A stretch of DNA of 64,000 nt from Paenibacillus lutimineralis (GCF_003991425.1 NZ_CP034346.1:5517001-5581000), one strand, 5' to 3'; shown: positions 41,506 through 52,216, counted from the stretch's first letter. Numbers and translations are program-made. Notes: generated by a model from the letters alone, not told the origin.

Positions 41506-42762
41506 TTATTTACGGTTTGCAACCTTGTCCCACTCTGTATCAAACTGCTTCACATAAGCGTCTACATCTTTCTTTTGCAGGAAGCCTTGAATAATCGTAT
41601 CAGCTTTCACTGCACTTGGAATGAAGTGGTCGGAGAAGTCCTCGATAGCACCGCTCTCGAATGCCGCATTGAAGCCTTCTACGCTTGGATCAGATTGCGT
41701 TACGCCTTTAACCGCAGAGAATGCTTTTTGTTGATCGATGAAGAATTGAATATTGTCGGGTTGCAGCATGAAATCGATGAATTTCTTAGCTTCCTCAGAA
41801 TGCTTCGTATTCTTGGAGATCGCTAGCAGAGTGTCGACCCCGGAAATCACTTTGTTCTTCGCTTCATCATTTGTTGCAGGGAATGGGAATACACCCAGCT
41901 CTACATTTGGATTTGCCTTCAGAATTTCAGGGATAGCCCATACGCCTTGAATGTACATAGCAGCTTCTCCTCTGGCAAATGCAGCATTACCATCGTTGTA
42001 GCCCTTGCCGAACAGATCCTTCTGACCGAAGTCGAGCAATTTCAATTGCTTCTCGGCAACTTCACGGAACTCAGGGCTATCGAATTTGATAGCTCCCTCG
42101 GCACGTTTGCCATAGAAGTCGATGCCAACAATATCACTGGACAGAGAGTTGAACGGAACTAGTGTTGTCCAGGAGTCCTTTAACGTCTGATAAATCGCTG
42201 TCTTGCCAGCATCCTTCGCTTTTTGAGCTACATTTATAAATTCATCCCAAGTCTTAGGAACTTCGACTCCAAGCTCGGAGAAGATCGCTTTGTTATAAAT
42301 CACTCCGCTTGCATTCGCCGTAAACGGAATGGCATAAGCGCTTTCAGAACCGATAAGCTTGTTCAACATATTCAGATAAGCTGGTTGAATATTATTAAGT
42401 AGAGCATCTCCGGTAAGATCAGCGAAGATTCCGCTCTTTGCCAATTGGGAATAAGTATCTGTGGCACCGAGACCGATAATATCAGGAACGTCTTTTTTCG
42501 CTACGCGGGTTTTAAGGACAGTCTCGGCATCCGGCGGGTTCACTTGCTGAACATGAATATTCGGATTAGCCTCATTGAATTTCTTAATAAGAGCGTCGAA
42601 TGAATCCTTGGCTTCCGTCTTGTTCTGGAAGAACTCCAACTCTACCTTCTTAGCCGATGACGTATTGCCACTGGACTCATTCGAATTTTTTGGACTGCCG
42701 CAGCCGGCTAATGCCATCAAAAATAATGCACTCACAAGAACTAAGGATATTGTCTTTTTCAT
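41506..42762 (-). CDS. Sugar-binding lipoprotein of ABC importer
   Basis: 418 residues with a lipoprotein signal (MKKTISLVLVSALFLMALAGC, lipobox LAGC) and the family 1 solute-binding fold. ATG at 42762 with GGAGGG before it is preferred over an upstream in-frame ATG at 42882. It likely captures alpha-glucosides such as isomaltose or maltose for the two permeases downstream. Two LacI-type operators (42817, 42951) lie in front of the gene. Confidence 0.93.
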   Translation of the reverse strand: MKKTISLVLVSALFLMALAGCGSPKNSNESSGNTSSAKKVELEFFQNKTEAKDSFDALIKKFNEANPNIHVQQVNPPDAETVLKTRVAKKDVPDIIGLGATDTYSQLAKSGIFADLTGDALLNNIQPAYLNMLNKLIGSESAYAIPFTANASGVIYNKAIFSELGVEVPKTWDEFINVAQKAKDAGKTAIYQTLKDSWTTLVPFNSLSSDIVGIDFYGKRAEGAIKFDSPEFREVAEKQLKLLDFGQKDLFGKGYNDGNAAFARGEAAMYIQGVWAIPEILKANPNVELGVFPFPATNDEAKNKVISGVDTLLAISKNTKHSEEAKKFIDFMLQPDNIQFFIDQQKAFSAVKGVTQSDPSVEGFNAAFESGAIEDFSDHFIPSAVKADTIIQGFLQKKDVDAYVKQFDTEWDKVANRK

Positions 42763-42816
42763 ACTTACTGACCCTCCATACTTTTTATTTTTGCTGTGTA
42801 GAATAACCAATAGCGA

Positions 42817-42828
42817 GTAAACGTATAC
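42817..42828. promoter_or_regulatory. LacI-type operator before the binding-protein gene
   Basis: GTAAACGTATAC, one mismatch from the perfect palindrome at 42951. Confidence 0.65.
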
Positions 42829-42950
42829 TTCTATTTTGAAGAAACGTCCTGTCTTCTCTTTCCCGGAAACCACCTCCCTCAAGTCAATTGTCTATTAACT
42901 CTCTTTGTAACCCATCTATGAATAATTGATAGAAATAGACTAGAAATAGA

Positions 42951-42962
42951 GTAAACGTTTAC
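42951..42962. promoter_or_regulatory. LacI-type operator, perfect palindrome
   Basis: GTAAACGTTTAC lies between the lacI-type gene and the binding-protein gene. It also fits a CcpA cre core, so dual control is possible. Confidence 0.75.
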
Positions 42963-42972
42963 TTCATCGTGA

Positions 42973-42999
42973 AAAAAACTTGCCTTGTTGATCAAGGCA
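42973..42999 (-). terminator. Terminator of the lacI-type gene
   Basis: On the minus strand TGCCTTG pairs with CAAGGCA and is followed by AGTTTTTTT; the stem overlaps the last codons and stop. Confidence 0.8.
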
Positions 43000-43999
43000 T
43001 TTGGCGAACCGTCTGTCTCTCTATTAATTGATGGCTAACGATGCTGCTGGATACCTGATCGGTGCCTTCGATTAATTGAATCAGCATCTCAGATGCCATA
43101 CGCCCCATCATCGGCAAAGGCTGGTGAATCGTCGTTAATGGAGGAAAGACCATTCTCGAAAAGACCAGATCATCATAACCGATAATCGACATATCCTCCG
43201 GGATCTTAAGTCCTCGTTCCAGGGCTTCCCCCATCGCGCCGATCGCCATCTCATCACTGGCAGCAAACAGAGCCGTGAACGGTGGCGCCTCATCCAGCAG
43301 CTTCTTCATCGCTTCACGCCCCATATCCAGACGGAAGTTTCCGTAGCCCACTCTCGAATCCATATATTCCAGACCATGGTCTTCAAGCGCCTGACGATAC
43401 CCCTCCAGACGAGGAACGCCAGCAATGGCATCTGTAATCGTACCGCAGATCATTGCGATATTACGATGTCCTTTGCGGATAAGATACTCTGTAGCATGAT
43501 AGGAAGCCTGTCGATCATCTACCTTCACATAAGGAATAGCATGCTTATGGGATAACGTGTTAACCAGTACGACCGGAACCCTCATTTGCTTGAGCAGCTT
43601 GTAATACTCATCCTCCAAAGATCCGCTTGTGAATATCACGCCGTCCACCTGCTTCTCTCCAAGTACCTGGAGGTACTTCAGCGTACGCTTTCCGTCTTCA
43701 TCCGTATTGCACATAATGACGCTAAATCCCTTATCATTGGCTACCTGTTCTATCCCGTGCAGAATCTCTGACGAGAAGCTGCTTGATACATCGGGAACGA
43801 GGACACCAATCGTCTGCGTCCGCTTATTGATTAGACCTCTGGCAATAGCGTTAGGCTGGTAGCCGAGCTCTTCAACCGCTTTCAAAACCTCCTGCTTCGT
43901 CTTGTCAGAATAGCCTGAAAGATTGTGAAGCACTCTAGAAACTGTAGCAACCGATACCCCTGATGCCTTGGCGACATCCTTAATTGTTGGAGGGTTCAT
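42992..43999 (-). CDS. LacI-family repressor of the alpha-glucoside operon
   Basis: 335 residues: a helix-turn-helix TIKDVAKASGVSVATVSRVLHN at 4-25 and a periplasmic-binding-like effector domain. It is the first gene upstream of the sugar importer operon, has its own terminator, and is flanked by three matching GTAAACG operators (44066 before itself, 42951 and 42817 before the operon), so it probably regulates itself and the operon in response to a glucoside. Confidence 0.95.
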   Translation of the reverse strand: MNPPTIKDVAKASGVSVATVSRVLHNLSGYSDKTKQEVLKAVEELGYQPNAIARGLINKRTQTIGVLVPDVSSSFSSEILHGIEQVANDKGFSVIMCNTDEDGKRTLKYLQVLGEKQVDGVIFTSGSLEDEYYKLLKQMRVPVVLVNTLSHKHAIPYVKVDDRQASYHATEYLIRKGHRNIAMICGTITDAIAGVPRLEGYRQALEDHGLEYMDSRVGYGNFRLDMGREAMKKLLDEAPPFTALFAASDEMAIGAMGEALERGLKIPEDMSIIGYDDLVFSRMVFPPLTTIHQPLPMMGRMASEMLIQLIEGTDQVSSSIVSHQLIERQTVRQMP

Positions 44000-44065
44000 A
44001 TTCCCATCACAATCGCAACCTTCTTCACATATTCATAACCGTTAGTATTTACTTAAAAATTTTGA

Positions 44066-44077
44066 GTAAACGTTTAA
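44066..44077. promoter_or_regulatory. LacI-type operator before the lacI-type gene
   Basis: GTAAACGTTTAA, nearly the same as the two operators before the importer operon, about 65 bp upstream of the regulator start. Confidence 0.65.
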
Positions 44078-44240
44078 CTTGGTTACAGTATACTTTTCTG
44101 TTTTACCTTTGTCAACGCTTTTATGAATCGCTTTCACGATTTTAAGCCAAATATTCGCGAAGTAAAGTAAGCCCTTTCTTGCTTGCCTAGCCACCCGCCC
44201 CCCATCGATTGAAGAGCGGGCCGCCGGCTGCTGTGAACCA

Positions 44241-45989
44241 TTATGGTAATGTCAATAAGAGAGGTTTAACCGTATTGGCAAAAGAATAATTCGTGGTCTT
44301 GTCCCAGTTGATCGACCATGTCATCGCACCGCGGAAATCCGGATACTTCGCTACCGGCTTGTACGTCCCGCAATCGGTGCCATTCGTCAGGCACTTCAAC
44401 GCATTGTTGACGACCGTCGGAGAGACATAGCCTCCTCCAGCCGCACCCGAAGTGGCAGGTACTCCGATTCCTAATTGAGAAGGCTCTACCCATTGCAGCG
44501 TCAGATCGGACAGCGCCGTAAGGAAATCAATCGTCCCCTGTGAGTAGCATTTCCCATCACGGCCCAACATACACCCGGAATTGTAATATTGGACATTGAT
44601 GACGGTGGTGATGTCTTTAAGATTGTTGTACAGCTGCATATACGTTGTATTCGGGCTTTGCATATCAATCGTCTGTGGAGCCATCGTCAGAATGAATCCT
44701 GATCCGACTTTGGCTTGCAATTGACGTACTGCATTCGTCAGGTTTGTTACATTCATGCCATTCTCAAGGTCAATATCGATTCCATCAAGTCCGTACTGTG
44801 TAATCAGCCCGTACATACTGTCCACGAAATTGGCAACGTTCGGTGAAGCATTATTCAAGTTAACATTCCCCATCTCTCCACCGATAGAGAGAATGACCTT
44901 CTTGCCTTGAGCATGCTTCGCCTGGATGTCATTGATCAGATCGGCATTTGTGTAGCCACCCAGTGCATTAGATAGAGGTCCATTTACGTTAAAGGTCACT
45001 CCGCCTGGCTTCGCTGGATCCATTTCCGCGAAGGAGAGTGCAATAATATCATATTGGCTTGGAACGTCACTGAGCTTAATATTGGAGGAGCCGTTAATGA
45101 AATTATGCCAATAGCCTGTCAGCGTGTGCTTCGGCAGTTGCCCTCCGCCTCCGCCGCCTCCAGTCGTCGTTGCGCTAACCGCTGTGCTTTGTGGGGATAC
45201 ATTCCCGGCAGCATCCTTAGCGGCTACCTTGAAAGTATACGCCGTACCTGCAGAGAGGCCCGAGACCGTAGCGCTTGTTCCCGTGACAGACAGTGCCAGA
45301 TTTGCGCCTTGGTATACATCGTAGCCGGTGACCCCGACATTATCTGTGGAAGCCGTCCAGGATAGCGATACTGACGATGAGGTTACACCCGTGACTGTAA
45401 CGTTGGCAGGTGTTGAGGGGGCCTGAGTATCCGGGCCGCTGACGGCATTCGTCTTCACGCTGATCGTATTGCTAGAAGGAGATACATTGCCGGCAGCATC
45501 CTTGGCCTTGACCGAATAAGAATAAGTCGTATCCGGGGTAAGTCCGGTATGGGTGAATGTCAACGTAGATCCGGAGACACTACCGACCGTTGCCGTACCT
45601 TGATAGATCACGTACTCCGTGACGCCAACATCATCCGTGGAGGCGGTCCATTGCAGCGTGATACTGGAACTTGTTATACCGGAAGCATTTAGATTACCCG
45701 GTGCAGTCGGTGCTTGGGTATCACTGGTTCCCCCCTGTGTCTGCTGCCACAATGCTGGCACGTTAGTCGGTTCCCAACCGACAAGCGAAGTATGCGCTTG
45801 CAGTGCTTTATAGGTATTGCCTCCATAGGTCACAGTATCGTTCGCTTGGTAAGCCACATTCGGCGCCCATGCGCCCCGATCCGCAGCAAATGCCAGTGAT
45901 GGCAGCAGCGCCACTAATAGTGCGATGATCAGTAAGACAGGTATTCCGCGTCTGATCCCCTTGCTCGTCCGTTGCGGCATTCTTCTCAT
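44241..45989 (-). CDS. Secreted GH18 chitinase with CBM and two FnIII domains
   Basis: 582 residues: signal peptide (about 1-36, cleavage after AFA), a CBM5/12-like chitin-binding domain (36-88, AWAPNVAYQANDTVTYGGNTYKA), two fibronectin III domains (about 93-180 and 188-275), a Gly-rich linker, then the GH18 barrel. The catalytic DGIDIDLE motif (DxxDxDxE) is near residue 403. The order and the SxGG-type SIGGEMG segment fit a ChiD-like endochitinase. The 240-bp stretch between it and the lacI-type gene shows no other gene. Confidence 0.95.
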   Translation of the reverse strand: MRRMPQRTSKGIRRGIPVLLIIALLVALLPSLAFAADRGAWAPNVAYQANDTVTYGGNTYKALQAHTSLVGWEPTNVPALWQQTQGGTSDTQAPTAPGNLNASGITSSSITLQWTASTDDVGVTEYVIYQGTATVGSVSGSTLTFTHTGLTPDTTYSYSVKAKDAAGNVSPSSNTISVKTNAVSGPDTQAPSTPANVTVTGVTSSSVSLSWTASTDNVGVTGYDVYQGANLALSVTGTSATVSGLSAGTAYTFKVAAKDAAGNVSPQSTAVSATTTGGGGGGGQLPKHTLTGYWHNFINGSSNIKLSDVPSQYDIIALSFAEMDPAKPGGVTFNVNGPLSNALGGYTNADLINDIQAKHAQGKKVILSIGGEMGNVNLNNASPNVANFVDSMYGLITQYGLDGIDIDLENGMNVTNLTNAVRQLQAKVGSGFILTMAPQTIDMQSPNTTYMQLYNNLKDITTVINVQYYNSGCMLGRDGKCYSQGTIDFLTALSDLTLQWVEPSQLGIGVPATSGAAGGGYVSPTVVNNALKCLTNGTDCGTYKPVAKYPDFRGAMTWSINWDKTTNYSFANTVKPLLLTLP

Positions 45990-46479
45990 CGAAACTCCTC
46001 CTTATCATTTCAGCTAGCTACCTCCATCTCCCTTAAAACCATAAAACCTTGAAATTCCTCCTTTCTTCTTTCTCTATGAAAATAAACCATGCGTCATACT
46101 TCGATAGAGCAGCCAGTGACAGCATAGAATATTTAAGCAGATCATCGACCAGAAAGCAGGTCAAAAAATAGGCCCATGAAATAGATGGACATTAACCTAC
46201 AAAACAAAAACACATTACATACAAACAACTACAACTGAGAAACTGAAAAATTGGATTCGTTGGATAGGAACATCGATGCTTCAAAGAGGACACACAACAA
46301 CAACTGGATGTGTAGAACTAGACTTGCTTGATAAGAGGAATATATTGCAGAAAAGCTGAGGTTTACTTACTAATCTGTATCCATTGTAAATAATTGTAAT
46401 TCCATTGTCTATATCTGATTCGCCAAAATATATCAAAATTTAAATTTAGTCAAAATTGTTCACACCTGCTTGCAATTAG
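45990..46479. other. Non-coding interval upstream of the chitinase gene
   Basis: About 490 bp of AT-rich sequence with no convincing coding frame on either strand. It should hold the chitinase promoter (GGAGGAGTTTCG precedes the ATG); I see no clear operator. Nothing else is recognised. Confidence 0.5.
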
Positions 46480-46517
46480 AAAAAGAGCCTGATCATCTGC
46501 ACGATGATGAGACTCTT
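46480..46517 (-). terminator. Terminator after the FtsX-type permease gene
   Basis: AAGAGTCTCATCATC pairs imperfectly with GATGATCAGGCTCTT on the minus strand, followed by TTTC. Confidence 0.75.
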
Positions 46518-46558
46518 CTCTATCCTATATTCAGCAATTCAGCATAAGCATAGCTTCT

Positions 46559-48988
46559 CTACTCTACCACCAGAATTTGAGGTGATGTTCTTGCTACGAT
46601 TCTCGAAGATGCCCAAGAACCCAGTCCGGCTGCTAACGCGGTAACGAGTGCAAAGGCAATAATACCCCACCAGTTCAAGATAAGAGGCAGCTTGGCGATA
46701 CCATAATCGGACAGGACACTTCCCAGAACCAGTGGTAGAATATAGGCGCCTGCAAGGGCCCCGAGGATCGCACCAATTATTGAGAGTGCTAAGACGCCGA
46801 GCATGATCGAGAACCTTATTTTCCCCGAGGTCAGACCTAATGTTTTGTAAATTCCGTAGGTCTTGCTCTCTTTGCGAATGTTAATGCGGCTCAAGCTATA
46901 GACGATGATCACTGTTACCCCGGTAAATAGAAGCCCCATGATAGACATCGGCAAAATTAATGAAGCAACCGCTTGTTTATAGACCGCATAGAGCAAGGTC
47001 TGCTGCGTGGTTACTGACGCCGAACTACCGTACCCTGCGCTCAAGTCCTGAACTACCTGCTCTATATCTGCATCATTCCGTAAATTGATGAACCCGGAGT
47101 CAAGATCCTCATAATCGGGATGATTCACTCTGACGGTATCCGCCAGAATTCTTGCTGAGTAGGACATATTAGCAATAGACTGATAGATTCCCGAGATCGT
47201 CAATAGATGCTTATGTCCTTCGATATATACCTCTACTACATCCCCGATCTCTTTGTTCAGCTGCTTCGCTACATTCATCCCTATCGATATCTCATCCTTG
47301 TTCTGCGGGTTCCTCCCGCTCAAGTTACTATACCCGATCTCATCATAGCTGCCATCGATCACGGTCATCGAGAAGTTCATTGGCTCGGTATAATTCGCTT
47401 CAGCCCCAGCAGGCCGGCCTGCTGTAGCAACGCCGTTCACACCCCCTATCCAATTCGTATTCTGGATCCGTGGATCGGATGCAGCTTGGAGGTCGAATGC
47501 GGACCGGGAGAAGACTGATTTATTTGTTACTTGTACTACAACATCAGTCGAATCGTAACCCCATAATGGTGAGGTCTCCTTAATGTGGCTGATACTATAC
47601 AGAAGCACGAAGCCAAGTACCAGTACGGCCGACATCATCATAGACAGAAGCAGCATCAGCACCGTGGCCTTCCTATTCTTCAGCAGATTTCTAAATCCGA
47701 TGACAGCTAGCAACGGCGCTCTTCCAAGCATCCCTGTCGAACTCGAACCCTTTGCCCTAGTAAGTCGTCTTGTCTGCATACTGTGCTGCGTCTCTGACAT
47801 CCCGTAACGGATCGCCTGCATCGGCTGTACATGTCGCGCTTTGTTAGCATAGTAGAATACACATAATAGAATCAGAGCAAGTACCAGCAGCGCTGTTGCG
47901 ACAGCCGGCCATCCCCCTCCTGGAGTGATACCAGCAGTCTTCGTCTTCAAAGACGAGAGCGCACTATCTACGATCATCCCGGATAAGAAGCGACTGGCTA
48001 TAAATCCGGGAACTACCGCTACCGCCGCGATAATGATGTACTGCATCATATACACGCCAATCAGCTTCCTGGAGGTCAGGCCTAACGCTTTTATAACACC
48101 GACCGTCTTATAGTTGGACAAAATGTCATCCGATATCGTAAATCCAATCGTAAATAGGGCCACGAACATCATCATTACACCGAGAGACACCATAATGAAC
48201 CCTATCATTTTATTCATGATTAGGTAGAAGGAGGACATCTCCTGGAAGCTTGTCTTCGACCCTAAATAAGGCGTGCCCATCTCCTGCTGCCATCGCTCCC
48301 AATAGGTTGAACTACGGCTGTAGTCCTCAAATCGAAGCCCCATCATATACTGATCATTACCCGGAATATCCTGAAATTGTGCTAAATAGTCCTGATGGTT
48401 CATCCAGATTCGTGCAGAGGTTGGAAAAGGAGCGCCGAACGGCATATCTACGACAACTGCCGCTACTTCCATAGTGAGCCTGCTGTCGCCCGTAGAGAAT
48501 TCCAGCGTAGCACCTGGAGAAATATCATATAGATAAGCAATTGAGGAAGGAAGCCAGACGGTTCCCGGTTCAGGTACCAAGCTCTCTTTCCCCTGTGCGA
48601 ACAGAAGCTCATCCACTTCATAAGGCCTGGCCGTAGTATCCATCATATACAAGTACAGGTTCAAGAGGCCGGCTGTGGGCTCATGCCCTGGTCTTGATAT
48701 ACCTGAAAGAGTTCTAAAAGGGATCAATGACGAGGTGGCCACCCCTTCTTGCTCTTTCCACCACTGATATACAAGCTTAGGGTCATGCACTTCTCCATCC
48801 AGGATTAGCATCTCATGAGAGCCATGTGTCTTGGCATGCATACTCGAAAATAAATTGGTCGTATTAAAGATCACTGTTACTGAGGTTACAAGAAGAATCG
48901 TCGATAACAGAATGAGCAGACCGATTAAGGCGTTATGAACCTTCTTCTTCCTTAGATTCGCCCTGCAAAGAGAGTAAGCCGCATACAT
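46559..48988 (-). CDS. FtsX-type ABC transporter permease
   Basis: 809 residues with an N-terminal helix near 21-43, a large extracytoplasmic domain, and two FtsX core domains (helices near 265-380 and again near 680-800) with ~10 membrane segments in all. GGAAGGGGG precedes ATG at 48988. It follows the ATPase gene after 5 bp. Such permeases form the LolCDE/MacB/peptide-detoxification type exporters; the neighbouring two-component genes suggest sensing or resisting a cell-surface antibiotic, but no Bce-type hallmark is clear. Confidence 0.93.
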   Translation of the reverse strand: MYAAYSLCRANLRKKKVHNALIGLLILLSTILLVTSVTVIFNTTNLFSSMHAKTHGSHEMLILDGEVHDPKLVYQWWKEQEGVATSSLIPFRTLSGISRPGHEPTAGLLNLYLYMMDTTARPYEVDELLFAQGKESLVPEPGTVWLPSSIAYLYDISPGATLEFSTGDSRLTMEVAAVVVDMPFGAPFPTSARIWMNHQDYLAQFQDIPGNDQYMMGLRFEDYSRSSTYWERWQQEMGTPYLGSKTSFQEMSSFYLIMNKMIGFIMVSLGVMMMFVALFTIGFTISDDILSNYKTVGVIKALGLTSRKLIGVYMMQYIIIAAVAVVPGFIASRFLSGMIVDSALSSLKTKTAGITPGGGWPAVATALLVLALILLCVFYYANKARHVQPMQAIRYGMSETQHSMQTRRLTRAKGSSSTGMLGRAPLLAVIGFRNLLKNRKATVLMLLLSMMMSAVLVLGFVLLYSISHIKETSPLWGYDSTDVVVQVTNKSVFSRSAFDLQAASDPRIQNTNWIGGVNGVATAGRPAGAEANYTEPMNFSMTVIDGSYDEIGYSNLSGRNPQNKDEISIGMNVAKQLNKEIGDVVEVYIEGHKHLLTISGIYQSIANMSYSARILADTVRVNHPDYEDLDSGFINLRNDADIEQVVQDLSAGYGSSASVTTQQTLLYAVYKQAVASLILPMSIMGLLFTGVTVIIVYSLSRINIRKESKTYGIYKTLGLTSGKIRFSIMLGVLALSIIGAILGALAGAYILPLVLGSVLSDYGIAKLPLILNWWGIIAFALVTALAAGLGSWASSRIVARTSPQILVVE

Positions 48989-48993
48989 TGTAC

Positions 48994-49749
48994 TTACCCC
49001 CTTCCAGATATACAAGCAAATATGATCTTCTCCCGCTCCTCGAGCTGGTCAGCCTCAAACTTCCCAAGCTGCAAGACATCGGCGATCTTGCCGTCGTGGA
49101 TCAGAATCAGTCGGTCGGCACGGCAAGCCGCTTTGATATCATGAGTAACCATGACCACGGATTGCCCCTTGCAATTCATCTCTGTCAGAATATCCAGCAC
49201 GGCAACCCCATGCTCGTAATTCAAGCTGCCCGTAGGCTCATCGGCAAAAATAACGTCCGGATCATTCATCAAAGCACGAGCAATAGCAGCCCGCTGCTGC
49301 TGCCCGCCTGAGGTCTGGGCCGGAAGTCTATGCTGCTGCCCATCGATCTCCATCGCCTTCATCAGGTTTTGCACCTTTTCATCCACCTGCTGTTTGGATT
49401 GACCCTCGATATACCCGGGCAATGCAATATTCTCATATAAGGTCAGATCAGGGACAAGGTTAATGCTCTGATAGATATATCCGATCCGCTTCGTCCGGAA
49501 CTTCGCCAGTTCCTTCTCCGAATAATTGTCGATCCTCTCTCCCCAATAATAAACCTCCCCCACCGTGACCGAATCAAGTCCGCTGAGAAGATACAATAGA
49601 GTTGATTTCCCTGAGCCCGAATTGCCCATGATCACCGTAAAATCTCCCTCATAAATGTCGAGGTTTAAATTTCGTATGGCATGGAATTGTTCACTGCCCG
49701 TGGAATAAGTCTTGCACAGGTTCTTCGCTTCAATGATCACCTTTTTCAC
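48994..49749 (-). CDS. ABC transporter ATPase of the FtsX-type permease
   Basis: 251 residues: Walker [10 protein letters not shown], signature [15 protein letters not shown], Walker [13 protein letters not shown]-loop MVTHD, all of the LolD/MacB class. The start is probably GTG at 49749 with GAGGGGG upstream; ATG at 49776 has no ribosome site. It pairs with the permease 5 bp downstream and lies just after the two-component genes, presumably one regulatory unit. Confidence 0.93.
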   Translation of the reverse strand: MKKVIIEAKNLCKTYSTGSEQFHAIRNLNLDIYEGDFTVIMGNSGSGKSTLLYLLSGLDSVTVGEVYYWGERIDNYSEKELAKFRTKRIGYIYQSINLVPDLTLYENIALPGYIEGQSKQQVDEKVQNLMKAMEIDGQQHRLPAQTSGGQQQRAAIARALMNDPDVIFADEPTGSLNYEHGVAVLDILTEMNCKGQSVVMVTHDIKAACRADRLILIHDGKIADVLQLGKFEADQLEEREKIIFACISGRG

Positions 49750-49843
49750 AGAACATGCCCCCTCAAGTACAAACATACCCTCATTGTAAGAGGCGCATAT
49801 TGATAGACCCTTATCAAAATATTAATGAAATATTACATGCAGC

Positions 49844-51271
49844 CTATAGTGGAATCAGGCAATAGAAAGTCGTTCCTTGTCCCTGCAAACTTCGGAAGGA
49901 AATCGTACCATGATGCGCTTCAATAATATATTTGCAGATCGACAGGCCAAGCCCACTCCCCTCTATGCCGGAGACTCTATCCGCCTTGCCTTGGAAGTAA
50001 CGCTCGAACACAAACGGCATGTCCTGGGGAAGAATCCCCCGTCCTGTATCTGCAATCGTTATCTTGAACTGCCCCTGTTCCAGCTCAGTATTGACGCTGA
50101 TCATGTCTCCTGGTTCTGTATGCTTCATGGCATTCGTAATCAGATTGGACACCACCTGCTCCAGCCTATGTCCATCCACATGAATCAGTACATCCGGGAT
50201 GTCCGTTGGCTCAATAAAATGAACTCCCGTTGTACGCACATAGTGAGCAATTGGCTGCAGAATGGATTGCAGCAGTTCCTTGCTGTACCTCTCCTTTAAC
50301 GTCACCGATATTTGTCCCAGTTCCTTCAAGGCGTGTAGGAGAAGATCCTCGGTCAGCCTGGCCATCTTCTCCGTATTGTTGTACATGACTCCGGCATATT
50401 CCATCACCGTATCCATATCCGGGCATACCCCTTCTCGCATCGCTTCGATATAGGCCTTCAAGGTTGCCAGAGGTGTCTTCAGATCATGGGAAATATTCGT
50501 GATCAGTTCTTTCTGTGCTTGTTCCTGCTCCACCCTGCGCCGACTCAGATGCTGGATCTCCATCCTCATCTGCTCAAACATCGTATGAACCTCGCCTAAT
50601 TCATCTATCTGATCATAGGTCGCTTTCAGCTCGTAATTGCCCTTGAGAATTGCTTCCGAATAGTCTTTCAATTGACGAACCGGAATAAGAACATCCTGTC
50701 TAATCTTCCTTCTCAGCAAAAGCAGCGATATACACAGGATAACGACAATGACAGCAATAATAGCTGATAATAGATATAGTGCTCCGTTCGTCTTGGGAAC
50801 AAACACATCCTCCGCCGGGAGCGCGAATATAGCATTACCGACTTGAGCCTGTGCCGCTTCATCAACTACCGGAAAAGCGATGCGATATTGATCCTGATCC
50901 GTTCTGGCTTGATACAAATCATAATGAAGCCCTGTTCTTACATCAATTTGCTGGAGGGCAGTATCTGAAGAAGCATTAAATAGCACCTGCCCGTCAAGAC
51001 CTGTATATATGAAGCTCACTTGCGATTCCTTAGACATATTCAACAATGCATCCCGAACTTCTGCTGAGCTGGCGATCTCCTGTTCATGCTGCTCCAGGTA
51101 ATGCATAATTTCGCTCACCTGTAGGCGTGCCCGATTGATAACATATCTGGAATCCTCACTCTGTCCTTGAAGATGGTCATACCAGAGAAATCCTACGCTA
51201 CAGATAACTATCATAAGCAGTCCAATCCATACGGCGATCATCCATCTTCTAATCCAAACTTGCAAATACAT
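49844..51271 (-). CDS. Sensor histidine kinase of the FtsX-type ABC system
   Basis: 475 residues: two membrane helices (about 9-29 and 163-187) around a ~135-residue extracytoplasmic domain, HAMP, HisKA (TNISHDLKTPLATL) and HATPase_c (NLITNAMKH, GLGLSICKYII). ATAGGAGAG precedes the ATG. It is 25 bp after the regulator gene, upstream of the ABC genes, so the pair likely controls the transporter. The extracytoplasmic size makes it different from the short kinases of Bce systems. Confidence 0.94.
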   Translation of the reverse strand: MYLQVWIRRWMIAVWIGLLMIVICSVGFLWYDHLQGQSEDSRYVINRARLQVSEIMHYLEQHEQEIASSAEVRDALLNMSKESQVSFIYTGLDGQVLFNASSDTALQQIDVRTGLHYDLYQARTDQDQYRIAFPVVDEAAQAQVGNAIFALPAEDVFVPKTNGALYLLSAIIAVIVVILCISLLLLRRKIRQDVLIPVRQLKDYSEAILKGNYELKATYDQIDELGEVHTMFEQMRMEIQHLSRRRVEQEQAQKELITNISHDLKTPLATLKAYIEAMREGVCPDMDTVMEYAGVMYNNTEKMARLTEDLLLHALKELGQISVTLKERYSKELLQSILQPIAHYVRTTGVHFIEPTDIPDVLIHVDGHRLEQVVSNLITNAMKHTEPGDMISVNTELEQGQFKITIADTGRGILPQDMPFVFERYFQGKADRVSGIEGSGLGLSICKYIIEAHHGTISFRSLQGQGTTFYCLIPL

Positions 51272-51296
51272 AGAACTCTCCTATCTCAGCCAGGTC

Positions 51297-52010
51297 TTAT
51301 TCGTCAAAGCTGAATTTATAACCCACTCCCCAAACGGTCTTAATGTATACCGGATTAGAGGGATCGGCCTCCAGCTTCTCGCGCAATCTACGAATGTACA
51401 CGGTAATGGTATTCTCGTCCCCGTAAGTACTGTAGCCCCAGACGGCATCTAGCAGTTGTATCTTGGAGAACACCTGATTACGGTGCTTGCACAGGTGGAA
51501 CAGCAGTTCCAATTCCTTGGCGGAGAGTGAGACCTCCCGTCCCTCTCTCGTAACCCGGTATGCCTTTCTATCGATCAGGATTGCTCCGAATTGGAGAATA
51601 TCCTCGTCTTTAGGTGGAGTATGAGCTGAACTTATCATGCTCTCGACTCTTCGTAAATTGGACTTGATTCTGGCCAACAATTCAATAAGCGAGAACGGCT
51701 TCGTCATGTAATCATCTGCCCCAAAGCCAAGCCCTAGCACCTTATCCGTGTCACTGCCCCTGGCACTCAGGATAAGGATAGGGACATTATTTCGTTCACG
51801 AATCTGCCGACACAGCTCGATTCCGTCCATGTCAGGCAGCATAATGTCCAGAATGATGAAGTCCGGCTGCCAGGATTCAATTCGCTGCAGCGCATCCTTG
51901 CCATGATCAACAACCGCCGTCTCGTAGCCCTGCTTGCTGATGTAATCCTTAACAATTCGAGCGAGATCCTGCTCATCTTCGATTATTAGAATCTTTTTAT
52001 ATGCTGTCAT
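51297..52010 (-). CDS. OmpR-family response regulator of the FtsX-type ABC system
   Basis: 237 residues with receiver (phosphoacceptor Asp in IILDIMLPDMDG near 55) and winged-helix DNA-binding domain (QLLDAVWGYSTYGDENTITVYIRRLREKL). AGGAGATTAAT precedes the ATG. First gene of the minus-strand group kinase-ATPase-permease. Confidence 0.95.
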   Translation of the reverse strand: MTAYKKILIIEDEQDLARIVKDYISKQGYETAVVDHGKDALQRIESWQPDFIILDIMLPDMDGIELCRQIRERNNVPILILSARGSDTDKVLGLGFGADDYMTKPFSLIELLARIKSNLRRVESMISSAHTPPKDEDILQFGAILIDRKAYRVTREGREVSLSAKELELLFHLCKHRNQVFSKIQLLDAVWGYSTYGDENTITVYIRRLREKLEADPSNPVYIKTVWGVGYKFSFDE

Positions 52011-52172
52011 ATTAATCTCCTAAATCATTCACAAAGTAAAATAAACAACCTCTTCTTAACCTAATTCGTTGAAAGGAATTTATATCCTGCCTTCCTATAA
52101 TCTACGAATCCGATTTGAATCCAAAATAGAGACGGATGTGCCGAACGAGTCTATTACCTGATCCAAAACCAA

Positions 52173-52210
52173 AAAGAACCTACTGAGTATGTGAACTCAG
52201 CAGGTTCTTT
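52173..52210. terminator. Terminator after the GH35 gene
   Basis: AAAGAACCT and AGGTTCTTT, with CTGAG/CTCAG inside, form a stem with TTTTTGG on the minus strand. It closes the Lpl-type operon. Confidence 0.85.
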
Positions 52211-52216
52211 GATTGC